From NCBI RefSeq assembly GCF_033101155.1, contig NZ_JAWMPX010000006.1, positions 62,001 through 126,000 on the forward strand: a stretch of DNA of 64,000 nt, read 5' to 3'. The stretch is from Tropicimonas sp033101155 (GTDB lineage: Bacteria > Pseudomonadota > Alphaproteobacteria > Rhodobacterales > Rhodobacteraceae). This document shows positions 1 to 8,957 of the stretch, piece after piece. The number at the start of each line of letters is the position of its first letter. The stretch's first letter is position 1. The notes below the pieces were generated by a model. That model saw only the letters and a program-made list of their open reading frames with translations, had not been told where the DNA came from and did no database searches. Position numbers and translations under genes: made by a program.

Positions 1-280
1 CATAGTCGTCGATCACCCGGCTGGACTGCCCGGCCTCGGTCACCGCGACCGACTGGTAGACCGTCACATGCGCGTTCGCGCCGAGGATCGTGTCGACGAA
101 TTCCGCCCGGAAGCCGGAGCGCACGGCCAGCGTCGCCACCAGCGCGAACACAGCCAGCGTTATGCCGATCAGGCTGATCCAGGTCATGACAGAGACGCCG
201 CCTTCGGCCCGCCGCGCCCGCAGGTAGCGCCAGGCGATCATCCATTCGAACGCGGCAAAGGGCGGTGGGCTCTGGGCCAA
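1..280 (-). CDS. Lipoprotein-releasing ABC transporter permease (LolC/LolE family), N-terminal part
   Basis: The 93 visible residues are the amino end of a LolC/LolE-type permease, which with LolD extracts lipoproteins from the inner membrane for transfer to the LolA carrier. The motif FEWMIAWRYLRARR followed by GGVSVMTWISLIGI and a first membrane span (about residues 25-48) is characteristic of the family. The start is a TTG at 280 preceded by GGAGCAG; no ATG is available at the right place. The gene runs off the left edge, so the FtsX-like carboxyl part is not seen, and LolC and LolE (often one merged protein in alphaproteobacteria) cannot be told apart from this fragment. Confidence 0.85.
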   Translation of the reverse strand, partial: MAQSPPPFAAFEWMIAWRYLRARRAEGGVSVMTWISLIGITLAVFALVATLAVRSGFRAEFVDTILGANAHVTVYQSVAVTEAGQSSRVIDDY

Positions 281-667
281 GATTCTGCTCCTATGATCTT
301 TGGGACTGAATGGCGGGGAACGTCCGAAGGGTCAACTGCAAGAGGCGCCTGCGACGGACCATGTTCCGACCACATTTCGGCAGGTGATTCGTGGCCTCCG
401 CACCGAAAAGATCGAACAATAGGCCGGGTGCCCGGGAATCGTTTTCCGGACGGAAACCCAAATCAAACGCTCGACAAGCTCAACCTGTTGTAATAAAACA
501 GTTTTGAAAATTTATGATGATTAACGGAAGCTTCGCCTAAAAGTCGCGCCTTTTTTGTGGCAAGAATAAGTTCTGGGTTGGGGCGCCTTTGAATGCCGGG
601 GGGCAGGGTGCCGAAAATGATGCTTGATTTGTATTCGTTACTTCGCCGCGTGCGGAAGAGGTCTGTT
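281..667. other. Intergenic region with divergent promoters, no gene seen
   Basis: The stretch between the lol permease start and the first tadG-like gene codes for nothing convincing. Its right half (about 480-560) is much more AT-rich than the surroundings, as expected of a promoter, and holds one TTAACG element at 521-526. I could not assign -35/-10 boxes with confidence. Confidence 0.5.
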
Positions 668-2284
668 ATGTCTGCACCTATGCGCCGGTTTGCGCGCGAA
701 GAAGATGGCGGTATGATCATCTTCACTCTTTTCATTCTCGTTTGCATGCTTCTGGCCGTCGGTATGGCGATCGATACCGTGCGCACCGAATTTGCCCGCA
801 TCAAAATCCAGAACACCATTGATTCCGCTATTCTCGCGGCTGCCGACCTGGACCAGACGCTGGACCCCCAAAGCGTCGTCGAGGATTACCTGGCACGGGC
901 CGGGATCGATCCGGGCGTTGTCGATATCGATGTCACAAGCGCGCTGGATGCGAGCAAGATCTCCGTAACATCAACCGTGAACGTCAAGACCATGTTCATG
1001 GACATGATCGGGATCGAGACGTTGGCCGCGCCTGCTACCGGGACCGCCGAGGAATCGGTGACCGAACTGGAAATCGTCCTGGTGCTCGACAATTCCGGCT
1101 CCATGGCCAACAACAACAACTTCAGGCTGAACCTGCTCAAGGAGGCGGCGAGCAATTTCGTCGACCAGATCCTCGAGAACGAGAACGCCGACGGAGAGGT
1201 CGCGATCTCGATCGTGCCGTTCGCCACCCAGGTGAATGCCGGTCCGGATCTGTTGAGCCATTACACGGTCTCCAATGAGCACAACTATTCCAACTGCATC
1301 ACCTTCGAGGCAGATGATTTCCTCACCACCGCGATGTCGACGACCCAGCTATACAACCGGACAGCGCATTTCGACCCAAGCCAGAGCCGCCTTCCCCCGC
1401 GGGACAAGTACCGCGTTTGCCGCACGGACACGAGCCGCCAGATAACCCCCTGGTCGGATAATGCCGACTATCTCAAGCAGCAGATCAACGACATGGTCGG
1501 TTTCGGATGGACGTCGATCGAGCTTGGCACGAAATGGGGTGCCGCCCTGCTCGACCCATCGGCCCAACCCGTGCTGAGCGCGATGATCGATGACGGGCTT
1601 GTGGACGAGAAATTCCGCGGCCAACCCTTCGACTATGGCGACTCCGAAGAAGGCATCTCCCGGAAGAAATACCTCATCGTGATGTCGGATGGCGCAAATA
1701 CCAACCAGTGGGAGATCAAGGATCCCTACCGCTCCGGGCTCTCGCCGATTTTCATTGATGGCGGGCTTCAGAATGTCGATGTCAACAGTGACGCCGACAG
1801 CTCGATCATCAACAAGATGTCTTTCTATGACGAGGATCGCGACAGCCCCAACCAGTATTACAGCTTCATCACCGATACGTGGATCCTGAAGCCCGAGGGC
1901 GAGGACAGCGCGGTGCAGCTCACCTGGCCCGAGGTCTGGGACATGATGAGCGTGGAGTTCTACACCGACACGATCTATGCCGTGGCTCTCGGTGAAAATG
2001 GCTCGACGGAGTTCAACAATATCGTTGAAAGCTGGAGTTCCACGACCAAGAAGAACCGGACCTGGGATATTTGCGGCAAGGCTGCCGAAACCGACGGCGT
2101 TCTTGTCTTCACGATCGGTATGGACACCTATGGCGAGGGCGACGAGACATTGTTGAACTGCTCGACCGACCCCGAGAACAGAAAGTATTTCTATGATGTC
2201 GAGACCAGCACCGATGTCGATGCGCTGAACCAGGCTTTCACCTCCATCGCCCGGACGATCAACCAGCTTCGCCTGACCAACTGA
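668..2284 (+). CDS. TadG-like von Willebrand factor A protein, copy 1
   Basis: A 538-residue protein of the TadE/TadG pseudopilin type. A short basic leader ending in REEDGG is followed by a single hydrophobic segment (about residues 15-35), the usual entry to a Flp/Tad pilus or related export path. A von Willebrand factor A domain follows, with an intact metal-site motif DNSGSM beginning at Asp141 and a second conserved block KYLIVMSDGAN. The carboxyl end, FTSIARTINQLRLTN, is nearly the same in the two paralogues at 5.4-8.9 kb. I chose the ATG at 668 because GGAAGAGG lies just upstream; earlier in-frame ATGs at 593 and 617 lack a good ribosome site. Probably monocistronic, ending at the hairpin 2306-2326. 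The exact role (pilus tip, adhesion, assembly) is inferred. Confidence 0.8.
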   Translation: MSAPMRRFAREEDGGMIIFTLFILVCMLLAVGMAIDTVRTEFARIKIQNTIDSAILAAADLDQTLDPQSVVEDYLARAGIDPGVVDIDVTSALDASKISVTSTVNVKTMFMDMIGIETLAAPATGTAEESVTELEIVLVLDNSGSMANNNNFRLNLLKEAASNFVDQILENENADGEVAISIVPFATQVNAGPDLLSHYTVSNEHNYSNCITFEADDFLTTAMSTTQLYNRTAHFDPSQSRLPPRDKYRVCRTDTSRQITPWSDNADYLKQQINDMVGFGWTSIELGTKWGAALLDPSAQPVLSAMIDDGLVDEKFRGQPFDYGDSEEGISRKKYLIVMSDGANTNQWEIKDPYRSGLSPIFIDGGLQNVDVNSDADSSIINKMSFYDEDRDSPNQYYSFITDTWILKPEGEDSAVQLTWPEVWDMMSVEFYTDTIYAVALGENGSTEFNNIVESWSSTTKKNRTWDICGKAAETDGVLVFTIGMDTYGEGDETLLNCSTDPENRKYFYDVETSTDVDALNQAFTSIARTINQLRLTN

Positions 2285-2305
2285 TCCACCGGACAGAAAA
2301 GCGTC

Positions 2306-2326
2306 CCGTGGGGAGCCTCCCCACGG
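2306..2326 (+). terminator. Hairpin after tadG copy 1
   Basis: Perfect 8-bp stem CCGTGGGG/CCCCACGG with a 5-base loop, 22 bases after the tadG stop. There is no clear T run, so it may be a weak or Rho-assisted terminator. Confidence 0.5.
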
Positions 2327-2420
2327 ACATCGTCATGATCTCCAGCAAAGGATGATCGCTGACCCTACGGGGGTGCCGCTAGCCGCTTTCCTTTCGCGCC
2401 AAAGCGGGTATTGGACAGGC

Positions 2421-2867
2421 ATGAGCCATCCCGACAGCCAAATCCGCCAGATCTTCGAACGGACCCGCGTTATCGCCTGTATCGGGGCCTCGCCGAAGTC
2501 GGCGCGACCGAGCCACTACGTGTCGCTCTTTCTCAAGGAATGCGGCTACCGGGTGATCCCCGTAAACCCGGTTCAGGCGGGGAACAGGATCTTCGGGGAA
2601 ACCACCGTCGCCGCCCTCTCCGAGATAGATGCGCCGGTCGACATGATCGACATCTTCCGCCGTTCCGAGGACGTCCTTCCCGTGGTCGAAGAGGCCATCG
2701 CGGCGCTGCCAACCTTGCGAACTATCTGGATGCAGATCGGCATCGCCAATGCGGAAGCCGCGATGCTTGGACAGGGACACGGGCTCGACGTGATCCAGAA
2801 CCGCTGTCCGAAGGTCGAGATTCCCCGACTGTTCGGCCCGGGCTGGCGGGTCGGCGGACGCGCCTAG
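2421..2867 (+). CDS. CoA-binding domain protein (YccU type)
   Basis: A 148-residue single-domain protein with the CoA-binding Rossmann fold: VIACIGASPKSARPSHYV near the start, then GYRVIPVNP and a GETTVAALSEI segment typical of the family. It corresponds to the N-terminal nucleotide-binding part of succinyl-CoA ligase-like proteins. Members occur widely but their physiological role is not settled. I use the ATG at 2421 rather than an upstream in-frame start because the family begins close to this point. The 3' end overlaps that of the convergent hisE by four bases. Confidence 0.85.
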   Translation: MSHPDSQIRQIFERTRVIACIGASPKSARPSHYVSLFLKECGYRVIPVNPVQAGNRIFGETTVAALSEIDAPVDMIDIFRRSEDVLPVVEEAIAALPTLRTIWMQIGIANAEAAMLGQGHGLDVIQNRCPKVEIPRLFGPGWRVGGRA

Positions 2868-3175
2868 CTGCGGGCAGATTTCTCGGCAATCCCGGACGTG
2901 CCCTCACGCCGCGCCAGTTCCGCCTCGACATCGGCCAGCGAGACATCCCGCGCCGCCAGCATGACCAGCATGTGATAGAGCACATCGGCGGCCTCGGAAG
3001 CGAGCTTCTCGCGGTCGCCCTTCACGGCCTCGATGATCGCCTCCACGGCCTCCTCGCCGAATTTCTCGGCGCATTTCTCCGGCCCCTTGGCAAACAGCTT
3101 CGCTGTCCACGAGCTTTCCGGGTCTGCCCCCTTGCGGGCTTCGATAGTTTCGGCGAGCCGGTCCAATGCGCTCAT
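2864..3175 (-). CDS. hisE: Phosphoribosyl-ATP pyrophosphatase
   Basis: A 103-residue MazG-like pyrophosphohydrolase that removes pyrophosphate from phosphoribosyl-ATP in the second step of histidine synthesis. The helical core KFGEEAVEAIIEAVKGD and the EAADVLYHMLVMLAARDV segment carry the acidic metal-binding residues expected of HisE. Length is normal for a stand-alone HisE. It follows hisF after nine bases on the same strand, so the two are surely cotranscribed. Confidence 0.95.
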   Translation of the reverse strand: MSALDRLAETIEARKGADPESSWTAKLFAKGPEKCAEKFGEEAVEAIIEAVKGDREKLASEAADVLYHMLVMLAARDVSLADVEAELARREGTSGIAEKSARS

Positions 3176-3184
3176 GACACTCTC

Positions 3185-3946
3185 TCAGTTCAGGCGGACG
3201 GGAATACCCGCCGACGCCATGTGTTCCTTGGCCTCACGGATCGTGAAATCGCCGAAATGGAAGATCGAGGCGGCCAGCACCGCGCTCGCGCCGCCTTCCG
3301 TCACGCCCTCGACGAGGTGGTCCAGCGTGCCGACGCCGCCCGAGGCGATCACCGGAACGCTCACGGCATCCGAAATCGCACGTGTGAGCGGCAGGTTGAA
3401 CCCGGCCCGCGTGCCGTCGCGATCCATCGAGGTGAGCAGGATTTCCCCCGCGCCCTTGGCCACAACCGTCTTCGCAAATTCCACCGCGTCGATCCCCGTC
3501 GGGCGTCGTCCTCCATGGGTGAAGATTTCCCACTTGCCGAGGCTCACGGTCTTGGCGTCGATGGCGACCACGATGCACTGGCTGCCGAAGCGCTCGGCGG
3601 CATGGCCGACGACATCCGGGTTGGCGACGGCGGCCGAGTTGAAGCTGACCTTGTCGGCCCCCGCCAGCAACAGATTGCGAACGTCCTCCGGTGTGCGGAC
3701 ACCGCCACCGATTGTCAGCGGCATGAAGCATTGCTCCGCCGTCCGGGTCGCGAGGTCATACATCGTGCCGCGGTTCTCATGGGTGGCGTTGATGTCGAGA
3801 AAGCAAAGCTCGTCCGCGCCGGCGGCGTCATAGGCCTTGGCAGCCTCGACCGGGTCGCCGGCATCTATCAGGTCGACGAAATTGACGCCCTTTACGACGC
3901 GGCCTTCCTTGACGTCCAGGCAGGGGATGATGCGGGTCTTGAGCAT
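3185..3946 (-). CDS. hisF: Imidazole glycerol phosphate synthase, cyclase subunit
   Basis: A 253-residue TIM-barrel protein that, with the glutaminase HisH, makes imidazole glycerol phosphate and AICAR. It begins MLKTRIIPCLDVKEG, placing catalytic Asp11 in the family position; the second catalytic aspartate lies in VVAIDAK, and the phosphate loops TIGGGVRT and ASGGVG are intact. The ATG at 3946 has GAAGAGG nine bases upstream. hisE follows directly. hisH and hisA, the usual upstream neighbours, are not in this window; the genes upstream on this strand are tadE-like instead. Confidence 0.96.
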   Translation of the reverse strand: MLKTRIIPCLDVKEGRVVKGVNFVDLIDAGDPVEAAKAYDAAGADELCFLDINATHENRGTMYDLATRTAEQCFMPLTIGGGVRTPEDVRNLLLAGADKVSFNSAAVANPDVVGHAAERFGSQCIVVAIDAKTVSLGKWEIFTHGGRRPTGIDAVEFAKTVVAKGAGEILLTSMDRDGTRAGFNLPLTRAISDAVSVPVIASGGVGTLDHLVEGVTEGGASAVLAASIFHFGDFTIREAKEHMASAGIPVRLN

Positions 3947-4111
3947 GGGATACCTCTTCGTCAGTCGAGCGCAGACCTGCCATGAATGCGGAACGAAGGC
4001 CAGAGGGGAGATTGACGGCGCCACGCTCAGCGGGCGCGTGCGAGGCTCAGCCACGGCCCGAAGGCGGGTCAGGCTGGCTGCCGCGAGAGGCCCTGCTCAC
4101 GTCGACGCAGA

Positions 4112-4726
4112 TCAGTTATTGTAGCAATGCTCGTCGTCGCCACTGTCGTTCAGGAACTTCATTTGTCCCGGCATACGCGGTGCGGTGAAGATGGTGTTCT
4201 CGAGAATCTGCCCATCCAGCCCGACGTTGAAGGCCGGGTTATACGCCATGAAGGTCTCGGCAACGATCAATTCATCGCCCTTGGGGAAGAGCGGAACAAC
4301 GTTCGACCTTTCGACCAGCTCATCTGTTGTCAACAGGTCGCGACCGGTCGACGCCTTGGACCAGCAGACCTCCAGCACACGGGCCGCCTCGTTACCGCAT
4401 TCATCGGTACATTCGATGATGGACAGGCGCATCTGTGTCGCGTGATCCCCGTAGGTCAGGTAGTCGTAGATCGTCTCCATCGCGTCGACATAGTCCTGAT
4501 CGATGCCGTCCGATTCCCGACTGATCATGTCGGCGATGGTATAGGTGGCCTTGAGATTGATATTCTGAATCCGGAACGCATCGAACCATACAAATGAGCC
4601 AACATAGACCATGCAGAGCAGCGGCATGATGATGGCCGTCTCAACCGAAAGCGAGCCGTCGCTGCGGCGCTGGAAGCGGCGCAGGGCGCGTCCGGCATGG
4701 CGGTGGAGAGAGGAAATCAAACGCAT
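4112..4726 (-). CDS. TadE/TadF-like pseudopilin, second of pair
   Basis: A 204-residue protein with the TadE-like layout: a basic leader of about 25 residues, the motif DGSLSVETAI, and one membrane span (about 26-46), then a globular periplasmic part with five cysteines that could form disulfides. TadE-type proteins are minor pseudopilins of Flp/Tad pili. The ATG at 4726 is preceded by TGAGGAG, which also contains the stop codon of the upstream tadE (4737), so the two are translationally coupled. Assignment to TadE versus TadF is not possible from sequence alone. Confidence 0.75.
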   Translation of the reverse strand: MRLISSLHRHAGRALRRFQRRSDGSLSVETAIIMPLLCMVYVGSFVWFDAFRIQNINLKATYTIADMISRESDGIDQDYVDAMETIYDYLTYGDHATQMRLSIIECTDECGNEAARVLEVCWSKASTGRDLLTTDELVERSNVVPLFPKGDELIVAETFMAYNPAFNVGLDGQILENTIFTAPRMPGQMKFLNDSGDDEHCYNN

Positions 4727-4736
4727 TGCAAGCTCC

Positions 4737-5282
4737 TCATCCCGGTTCGTTGACAAAAGCGGACTGGGTCATCAGTGCGTAGTGGTCTTCGCTCACCCGC
4801 TCGAGCTGGAGACCAAGCCCGGTCAGCGGGAAGAAGGGTTCCTGCAACACGCAGACCTGCACCAGCATCATCTCGTGCTGGATACCAAGCGTGAAGCTCA
4901 CCGCAGGCTGGATCTCTTTTTCCTTGTCAACGCAAAGCGCCGCGTCCGTACCAAAATCCCAGGTTTCCTGATCGACCGAGGTCAGGTTGAGGCGAAGATT
5001 GTCATAGCAATCTGGCAGGATCAGCGCCTGGTCGCAGATCGCCTCCTTGACCTCGTCATATTCGGGATTGTCCCATTCGCCGATCCTAAGAGCGCGGACG
5101 ACGACATCGGTGGCGCGATCAAGCATGACCTGGCGAACCATCAGCATGCCGATTTCGAAGGCGGACATGAAGATGACCATGAAGATCGGGAAGAGGATGA
5201 CGAACTCGATGGTCGAGTTCCCATCCTCTCGGCGTAGACGGCTGAGCCAGCGGCCCAATGTCGAACGCGATTTGCTCTTCAT
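4737..5282 (-). CDS. TadE-like pseudopilin
   Basis: A 181-residue protein with a basic leader ending RREDGNSTIEF, the classic TadE processing-site motif with glutamate five residues after the glycine, and a hydrophobic span (about 25-47). The rest is an extracytoplasmic domain with four cysteines. I use the ATG at 5282, with GAGGG eight bases upstream, rather than the TTG two codons earlier. A match to the CtrA half-site lies about 80 bases upstream. It forms a coupled pair with the next gene and is followed after it by hisF. Confidence 0.82.
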   Translation of the reverse strand: MKSKSRSTLGRWLSRLRREDGNSTIEFVILFPIFMVIFMSAFEIGMLMVRQVMLDRATDVVVRALRIGEWDNPEYDEVKEAICDQALILPDCYDNLRLNLTSVDQETWDFGTDAALCVDKEKEIQPAVSFTLGIQHEMMLVQVCVLQEPFFPLTGLGLQLERVSEDHYALMTQSAFVNEPG

Positions 5283-5363
5283 CTTCAAAACCCTCGACAG
5301 ATCAGGGATGCTTCGATCCCCAAAAGTCCTAATTACACCGACGCTTTCAGGCGCCTTTTTCCC

Positions 5364-5371
5364 ATGGTTAA
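5364..5371 (-). promoter_or_regulatory. Candidate CtrA half-site upstream of tadE
   Basis: The minus strand reads TTAACCAT, the exact half-site used by the alphaproteobacterial cell-cycle regulator CtrA, about 82 bases before the tadE start codon. CtrA control of tad/pil genes is known in Caulobacter; its use here is inferred from the motif. Confidence 0.4.
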
Positions 5372-5463
5372 TGAATACGAATTCTGTGGCGGAAATGGGG
5401 CATGGTACGGCCGAAGCTGCGGTTTGTCCGCGGATTTCGCACAGTTTCCGGCGCCCCGAGGTA

Positions 5464-7089
5464 TCATTGGGTAAGTCGCAACTGGTTTATCTGCAGCGCA
5501 ATGGAGGCAAAGGCGTTCGAGATATCCACGCTCTGCACGTCGTAATAGTAAGTCGGGAGCGAAGCGCAATCTTCCAGGGTCATGTCCGCGGTGCTGTCAT
5601 TGGTGTCCATGCCGATGCTGAAGATCAGGATACCCTTGTCCTTGGCCGCCGAGCAGATATCGGACGTGTTGGGGTTCTTCTCGTTGCCCGACCAGGAGGT
5701 GGACCCGGTCTCGCCGATGCCGCGGATGATCTTGTCGTAGTAATAGTCTCCGTAGGACGACGAACCGCTATGCAGGGCGCGGGACATCAGCTCTGACGCG
5801 AAATTGTCGACCGTCATGTCGGCCCAGACTTCGGGCCAGGTCAGGCGGCGCGCATTCGATCCGCCAATAGGGCTGGTCTCGCGCTTTTTGTCATACCTGC
5901 TATAGCGGTTGTAATACATCGTCTTGCCGTCATCGTCGTACTCGTAGGAGTAATCGCCGTTATAGATGTAGAGCGGCGAATTCCCAGACCGGTATCCAGA
6001 AGCAATGTCGCGTTGGTAAGTGTTGGCACCATCCGACATGACCACGAGGATCTTCATCGTATTGTCGCGCGAATAGTCGAAGGGCTGGCCGGCCAGTTCG
6101 GCATCGACATCGCCGGACGCGATCAGCTTGGTGAGAACCGGTTGCGAGGAGGGGTCGAGCATGGTCACGCCCCATTTCGTCCCGACATCGATCGACGTCC
6201 AGCCGGAGTGATACATATCGTCGATCCGCAGCTTGAGAGCCTCGGCATCGGTCGACCAGGGCGCGATCTCGCGATTGCCCGTCGTGTCGCAGATGCCGGA
6301 ATCATAGGCCGTCCAGCCGCTATTGTACGGATCGAAATAGGCCATCCGGTTGAGTTCCTGCGTCTGGGTCAGGGTCGTCGAGCGGAAATCGGCATCCTCG
6401 AAGGTCACGCAATGGGTTTTGTCATGTTCATCGGATGCATTGTAATGCTGCAGGATAGTCTCGCCCACCGTGACCTGTTCGGCGAAGGGGATGATGGAAA
6501 TGGATGTGGTGCCGTCATCGGTGCTGTCGCTGCCGTCCCGGGCGACGGATTCGACGAACTCCTTGGCGGCTTCCTGGAGCCGGGCCAGACGCGTCTGGCC
6601 ATCGGTCACGGTCCGCATCGAACCCGAGTTGTCGAGCACCAGCGCCACTTCGATATCGGCCAGCGTCTCGTTGGCCTCTCCTACGGCCGGGACACTCAGT
6701 GTCTCAATACCAACCATGTCCATGAACATTGTGTCGATCTGGGCTTCGGAGACGGCGGAGACAGTGCGGTAGTTCACGCCCTGCGAGACCGTGACGGAAA
6801 TGAGCTGGTCGCTCAGCCCGGCCTTGGCAAAATAGTCTTCGACCACTTCCTGCGGGTCGAGCACCTGCTCGAGGTTGGCCGCGGCCAATACCGCGCGGTC
6901 GAGCGTGTGTTGCAGCTTTGAGCGCGTGTATTCGAACCGGGCCGTGTCCAGAGAGGCGCCGACTGCCAACAACATGCAGACAACGATGAACAGGGAGAAG
7001 ACGATCATGCCACCATCTTCTTCCCGGCCAAAGGCGCGGATTTCCCGGGATAGGTCTGATCCCGAACGCGGGAAAATCTTGAAAGGCAT
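5464..7089 (-). CDS. TadG-like von Willebrand factor A protein, copy 2
   Basis: A 541-residue paralogue of the tadG-like genes at 0.7 and 7.3 kb. It has a basic leader, REEDGG and a single span (about 27-48), then a region predicted to be helical and a von Willebrand A domain with the metal motif DNSGSM starting at Asp153 and KILVVMSDGAN further on. The middle of the protein is unusually rich in Tyr, Ser and Asp (for example YYYDKI and DYSYEYDDDGK), which suggests a surface-exposed region. It ends in AFASIALQINQLRLTQ like copy 3. The ATG at 7089 has a GAGGTG ribosome site. It lies between copy 3 and tadE on one strand. Confidence 0.82.
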   Translation of the reverse strand: MPFKIFPRSGSDLSREIRAFGREEDGGMIVFSLFIVVCMLLAVGASLDTARFEYTRSKLQHTLDRAVLAAANLEQVLDPQEVVEDYFAKAGLSDQLISVTVSQGVNYRTVSAVSEAQIDTMFMDMVGIETLSVPAVGEANETLADIEVALVLDNSGSMRTVTDGQTRLARLQEAAKEFVESVARDGSDSTDDGTTSISIIPFAEQVTVGETILQHYNASDEHDKTHCVTFEDADFRSTTLTQTQELNRMAYFDPYNSGWTAYDSGICDTTGNREIAPWSTDAEALKLRIDDMYHSGWTSIDVGTKWGVTMLDPSSQPVLTKLIASGDVDAELAGQPFDYSRDNTMKILVVMSDGANTYQRDIASGYRSGNSPLYIYNGDYSYEYDDDGKTMYYNRYSRYDKKRETSPIGGSNARRLTWPEVWADMTVDNFASELMSRALHSGSSSYGDYYYDKIIRGIGETGSTSWSGNEKNPNTSDICSAAKDKGILIFSIGMDTNDSTADMTLEDCASLPTYYYDVQSVDISNAFASIALQINQLRLTQ

Positions 7090-7300
7090 CGTCGTCACCT
7101 CGCGGTTTGCTGCACGTGCGAAGGGCGGAACTGCCCGATCCCTCCAATGGACCCTGCGATGGCGACGATAGTTGGACGACGAAACGGCGTATTTGCGCAC
7201 GAAATGAGGCGCGCATGTGGCTCTTGCCGCCAATCCGCGTCAATTGCCACTCGAATACGATGATTTCCTTAATGAATCCTTGAGGACCGCCCCGACAAAC

Positions 7301-8878
7301 CTATTGGGTCAGGCGCAATTGGTTGATCTGGAGCGCGATGGACTGAAAGGCATTGGAGATGTCGACGCTCTCCACATCGTAGAAATAGGTTGATTCGGTG
7401 GCACAATCCTTCAGCGTAGCGTCGCCGTCGCCATACGTATCCATGCCGATGGTGAAGACGAGGATACCGGCATCCTTGGCGGCCTGGCAGACAGTTGAGG
7501 TGCGGGATTGCTTGGTGTCGGAGCCCGTCACGTCAACGATGTCGTAGTAGTAATCCATGTAGTTGCCGCCATACATGTTCCTCAGGAAGTTGTAGGTGTA
7601 GTAGGTCACGCTGATGTCTTCCCAGACGTCCGGCCAGGACAATTGGTCGGCTTTGTCGCCGCCATAGGGCGAGTAGCTCCAGTAGCTGTCGCGGGATTTC
7701 TTGATGTAGTAATAAGTCTTCGAGCCGCTGGTATATTCATGCGAATAGGTGCCGTCGTAGAGGTAAAGCGGCGAGTCACCGGAGCGATATTCGTCATGGA
7801 TATCATAGCTCGACGTGTTTTCGCCATCTGACATCACCACCAACACCTTGCGGGTGTTTTCGCGGTCATAGTCGAAGGGTTGTCCGACAAGATCGCTGTC
7901 GACGAGACCGTCATCGGCAAGCTCCACCAGCACGTCCTGCATCCCCGGATCGAGCATGGTCAGGCCCCATTTCGTCCCGATCTCGATGGAGGTTGCACCT
8001 TCGGCGGTCATGTCCCCGATCTTGCCCTTGAGATCGTCCGCATTGCTGGACCACAGGGTGATTTCCCGGTTCTCATCCGTCGGGCAGACAGGGGTCTTGA
8101 TGTAGCTGTTGTAGTAATAGGGGTCGAAATGCGCGACCTGCTGTAGCGCGGTCCTGGTGTCCAGCTCGGTTTCGCCATACTGGCTCGTTTCGAAATTCAC
8201 GCAGTAGGACGATGTGTGATCCTGCGTCGTGGTGAATTGCGCGAACAGGTCCTCGCCCACATTCACCTGGGTGGCAAATGGCACAATGGCAACCATTGTC
8301 GATCCGACCGTGTCGTCGCCATCTTCATCCTCGACAATGATCGTGTCGATGAATTCCTGAGCCGCCGGGATCAGCAGGTCCATGCGCTCGTCGTTGTTCT
8401 GCCCCATGGAGCCGGAATTATCGAGCACGAGCGCGATTTCCATGTCCCCGAGAGTCTCGTTGGCTTCGCCTGTCGCCGGCACCGAGAAGCGATTGAGGCC
8501 GATCATGTTGACCATCATCGTATCGATCGCCGCCTCCGCCTCAGCGGCCACTGTCCGGTAATTCACGCCTTCGCTGACGGTGACGGAGACGAGTTGCTCG
8601 CTCAGGCCAGCCTTCTCGAAATAGTCGGTCACCACATCCTCGGGGTCGAGCACCTGGTCGAGGTCGGCGGCGGCCAGCACGGCGCGGTCGAGCGTGGCCT
8701 GGAGCTTTGCGCGGGTATATTCGAAGCGTGCCGTGTCCAGCGAGATTCCTATCGCGAGCATCATGCAGACAAGGACGTAGAGGGAGAAGATGATCAAGCT
8801 GCCATCTTCGCGGTGCCGGAAGCCGAGAAGTTGCTCCAGGCGCCTCGGCCTGCTGCTGGTTGCGATCCGGTATACCAT
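7301..8878 (-). CDS. TadG-like von Willebrand factor A protein, copy 3
   Basis: A 525-residue paralogue, closest to copy 2 (the stretch LDTARFEYTR and much of the first 150 residues are shared, with DNSGSM at the same Asp153). Single membrane span at about 27-48, von Willebrand A fold with KVLVVMSDGEN, and a Tyr/Asp-rich insert near residues 330-440. The ATG at 8878 has AAGGTG six bases upstream; a GTG three codons earlier is an alternative. It is the first gene of the minus-strand run copy 3, copy 2, tadE, tadE-like. A near-match to the CtrA half-site sits about 75 bases before the start. Confidence 0.82.
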   Translation of the reverse strand: MVYRIATSSRPRRLEQLLGFRHREDGSLIIFSLYVLVCMMLAIGISLDTARFEYTRAKLQATLDRAVLAAADLDQVLDPEDVVTDYFEKAGLSEQLVSVTVSEGVNYRTVAAEAEAAIDTMMVNMIGLNRFSVPATGEANETLGDMEIALVLDNSGSMGQNNDERMDLLIPAAQEFIDTIIVEDEDGDDTVGSTMVAIVPFATQVNVGEDLFAQFTTTQDHTSSYCVNFETSQYGETELDTRTALQQVAHFDPYYYNSYIKTPVCPTDENREITLWSSNADDLKGKIGDMTAEGATSIEIGTKWGLTMLDPGMQDVLVELADDGLVDSDLVGQPFDYDRENTRKVLVVMSDGENTSSYDIHDEYRSGDSPLYLYDGTYSHEYTSGSKTYYYIKKSRDSYWSYSPYGGDKADQLSWPDVWEDISVTYYTYNFLRNMYGGNYMDYYYDIVDVTGSDTKQSRTSTVCQAAKDAGILVFTIGMDTYGDGDATLKDCATESTYFYDVESVDISNAFQSIALQINQLRLTQ

Positions 8879-8949
8879 CTTCTTCACCTTGTTGGGCCGT
8901 CCATGCGGTCACCCCCTCGGCAGCCGCGCGACTACCAAAACGTAAGAAG

Positions 8950-8957
8950 TTGGTTAA
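8950..8957 (-). promoter_or_regulatory. Candidate CtrA half-site upstream of tadG copy 3
   Basis: Minus strand TTAACCAA, seven of eight bases of the CtrA half-site, at nearly the same distance from its start codon (about 75 bases) as the perfect site before tadE. Confidence 0.3.
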
